A stretch of 7,110 nucleotides of DNA from Hyphomicrobiales bacterium (GTDB taxonomy: Bacteria > Pseudomonadota > Alphaproteobacteria > Rhizobiales > Beijerinckiaceae): contig JAQGKM010000243.1 of the NCBI GenBank assembly GCA_028290125.1, positions 1 through 7,110 on the forward strand, in the 5' to 3' direction. Of this stretch, positions 6,159 through 7,110 are shown piece after piece. Every line of letters begins with the position of its first letter. Within the stretch, counting starts at the first letter, position 1. Below the pieces are notes generated by a model. That model worked only from the letters and a program-made list of their open reading frames with translations, ran no database searches and was not told the DNA's origin. Position numbers and translations under genes: made by a program.

Positions 6159-7110
6159 TCAGCGTCCTTTCGTCTGTTGCGCCGGCAGGCTCGCCAGCGC
6201 GACCAGCGCGGGATCGATACCAAGTGGCGCCACGTCGGTGCGCACGGCGGCGCGCAGCCGCGCCGAACGCGCACGCGGATTGCGGATCGTCTCGGCGCTG
6301 CCCGCCGTCACCGGCTGCTTGCCTTCGAGCATGAAGGTGGACGGCGGCGGGACGGGCTCGCCCGGCAGCAGGCGCGAGCGCGCCTTGCCGCGGCCCGAGC
6401 GCAGCGAGAAGAACTGCTTCACGATACGGTCTTCCAGCGAATGAAAACTCACGACGGCGAGCCGTCCGCCCTCCACCAGCAGCTGCTCGCTGCCGGCCAG
6501 CGCCTGCACGAGTTCGCCGAGCTCGTCGTTGACGGCGATGCGCAGGCCCTGGAACGAGCGGGTGGCCGGATGGATGTCCTGCGGACGCGCCGGAATGATG
6601 CGGCCGATCAGCTCGGCAAGCTCGCGCGTCGTCGTGTAGGGCTTCGCCACGCGATCGTTGACGATGGCGCGCGCGATGCGGCGCGACGCGCGCTCTTCGC
6701 CGTAGTGATAAAGAATGTCGGCGATTTCTTCCTCGCTCGCCGTGTTGACGATGTCGGCGGCGCTGCGGCCGTCCTGACTCATGCGCATGTCGAGCGGGCC
6801 TTCGAAGCGAAACGAAAAGCCGCGCGCCGCTTCATCGAGCTGCATGGACGACACGCCGATGTCGAAAGTCGCGCCATCGAAGCCCGACAGGCCGCGCCGC
6901 TGCGCCACCGCCACGCAGGTCGAGAACTGCGCATGCTCAAGCATGAGCCGGCCCTCGTATTTTTCGACGAGCGCCTGCCCTGCCGCGATCGCATCGGGAT
7001 CGCGGTCGAACGCCAGCACGCGGGCGCCCGGCGTTTCCAGGATCGCTTGCGTGTAACCGCCAGCGCCAAATGTGCCGTCGAGATAAAGTCCGCCCTCGCG
7101 CACATCGAGC
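6159..7110 (-). CDS. rsmH: RsmH (MraW), 16S rRNA (cytosine1402-N4)-methyltransferase (5' end cut by window edge)
   Basis: RsmH is a cytoplasmic S-adenosylmethionine-dependent enzyme that methylates N4 of C1402 in the 16S rRNA decoding centre. The visible part has 317 codons and opens with LDVREGGLYLDGTFGAGGYT. The family normally has some 20-30 residues before this, including a HxPVL motif, so the true start is outside the window and the GTG at 7103 is internal. Counting from that GTG as 1, signatures are the SAM loop DGTFGAGGYT (9-18), AFDRDPDA (31-38), FDIGVSSMQLD (80-90), GPLDMRM (102-108), the YGEERASRRIARAI stretch (134-147), FQGLRIAVNDEL (184-195), VVSFHSLEDR (217-226) and the C-terminal NPRARSARLRA (275-285). 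A non-conserved tail of about 25 residues follows. The TGA stop is 1 nt before ftsL. Nothing looks broken. Confidence 0.97.
   Translation of the reverse strand, partial: LDVREGGLYLDGTFGAGGYTQAILETPGARVLAFDRDPDAIAAGQALVEKYEGRLMLEHAQFSTCVAVAQRRGLSGFDGATFDIGVSSMQLDEAARGFSFRFEGPLDMRMSQDGRSAADIVNTASEEEIADILYHYGEERASRRIARAIVNDRVAKPYTTTRELAELIGRIIPARPQDIHPATRSFQGLRIAVNDELGELVQALAGSEQLLVEGGRLAVVSFHSLEDRIVKQFFSLRSGRGKARSRLLPGEPVPPPSTFMLEGKQPVTAGSAETIRNPRARSARLRAAVRTDVAPLGIDPALVALASLPAQQTKGR
6165..6170 (-). promoter_or_regulatory. Ribosome binding site deciding the GTG start of ftsL
   Basis: AAAGGA is followed by the 7-nt spacer CGCTGAA and GTG. The site encodes the Lys-Gly near the rsmH C-terminus, and the spacer contains the rsmH stop TGA. 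It supports the GTG at 6157 over starts further upstream in the same frame. Confidence 0.75.

Larger units (their letters stand above)
1..7110 (-). other. dcw cluster segment: rsmH-ftsL-ftsI-murE-murF-mraY, one transcription unit
   Basis: Six genes follow each other on the minus strand with junctions of +1, -4, -4, -4 and +3 nt. The order matches the conserved division and cell wall cluster known from E. coli and most Proteobacteria. No gap is large enough for a promoter or an intrinsic terminator, and I saw no hairpin followed by a T-run between genes. Co-transcription is therefore inferred, with the promoter expected upstream of rsmH, to the right of the window. Both edges cut a gene, so the cluster continues on both sides. 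The content is uniform in codon use, with no sign of insertion or transfer. Confidence 0.93.

Noticed and set aside
6158..6274. Upstream extension of ftsL to 172 residues
   Set aside because: The extra 39 residues are rich in Arg, Trp and Cys and lie over the conserved end of rsmH. The GTG at 6157 has a well-placed AAAGGA.
7101..7103. GTG at 7103 as the true start of rsmH
   Set aside because: The frame stays open to the edge and the family has conserved residues before the SAM loop, so this GTG is an internal Val and the gene is cut by the window.
1..7110. A previously undescribed system, defence island, mobile element, RNA gene or CRISPR array
   Set aside because: The whole window is accounted for by six recognisable dcw genes with intact motifs. 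I saw no direct or inverted repeats, tRNA-like folds, integrase or transposase motifs, or foreign-looking codon use.

Overview
This window is a segment of the division and cell wall (dcw) gene cluster of a high-GC Gram-negative bacterium. All six genes lie on the minus strand, so transcription runs from the right edge to the left edge. In that direction the order is rsmH (mraW, 5' end outside the window), ftsL, ftsI (PBP3-type transpeptidase), murE, murF and mraY (3' end outside the window). This is the classical dcw order. mraZ, if present, would be expected just beyond the right edge, and murD or ftsW beyond the left edge; neither is visible here.

The sequence suggests an alphaproteobacterium, most likely of the Hyphomicrobiales (Rhizobiales) type. 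The evidence is the strongly GC-biased codon use, an FtsL with almost no cytoplasmic tail, a division transpeptidase with a proline-containing N-terminal leader and a C-terminal tail, and the general look of the RsmH and MurE proteins. This placement rests on family resemblance, not on a search. MurE carries the DNPR motif, which points to meso-diaminopimelate in the peptidoglycan.

Packing is extremely tight. rsmH ends 1 nt before the GTG start of ftsL. ftsL and ftsI share an ATGA overlap, ftsI and murE share a TTGA overlap (which implies a TTG start for murE), and murE and murF share an ATGA overlap. murF and mraY are 3 nt apart. No intergenic space is long enough for a promoter or terminator between genes, so one polycistronic mRNA with translational coupling is the simplest reading. 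No stretch over 300 bases lacks a gene.

Functionally, MurE and MurF complete the UDP-MurNAc-pentapeptide in the cytoplasm and MraY moves it onto undecaprenyl phosphate to make lipid I. FtsL and FtsI act at the septum, where FtsI crosslinks new peptidoglycan. RsmH modifies 16S rRNA. mraY is read through the left edge, and I translated it directly from the sequence. Large plus-strand reading frames (62-2512 and 4713-5987) are antisense shadows of these genes.

I found no mobile element, RNA gene, CRISPR array, repeat family or new system. This is an ordinary, well-conserved core region. The points worth a second look are the start codons, the coupling and some protein ends.
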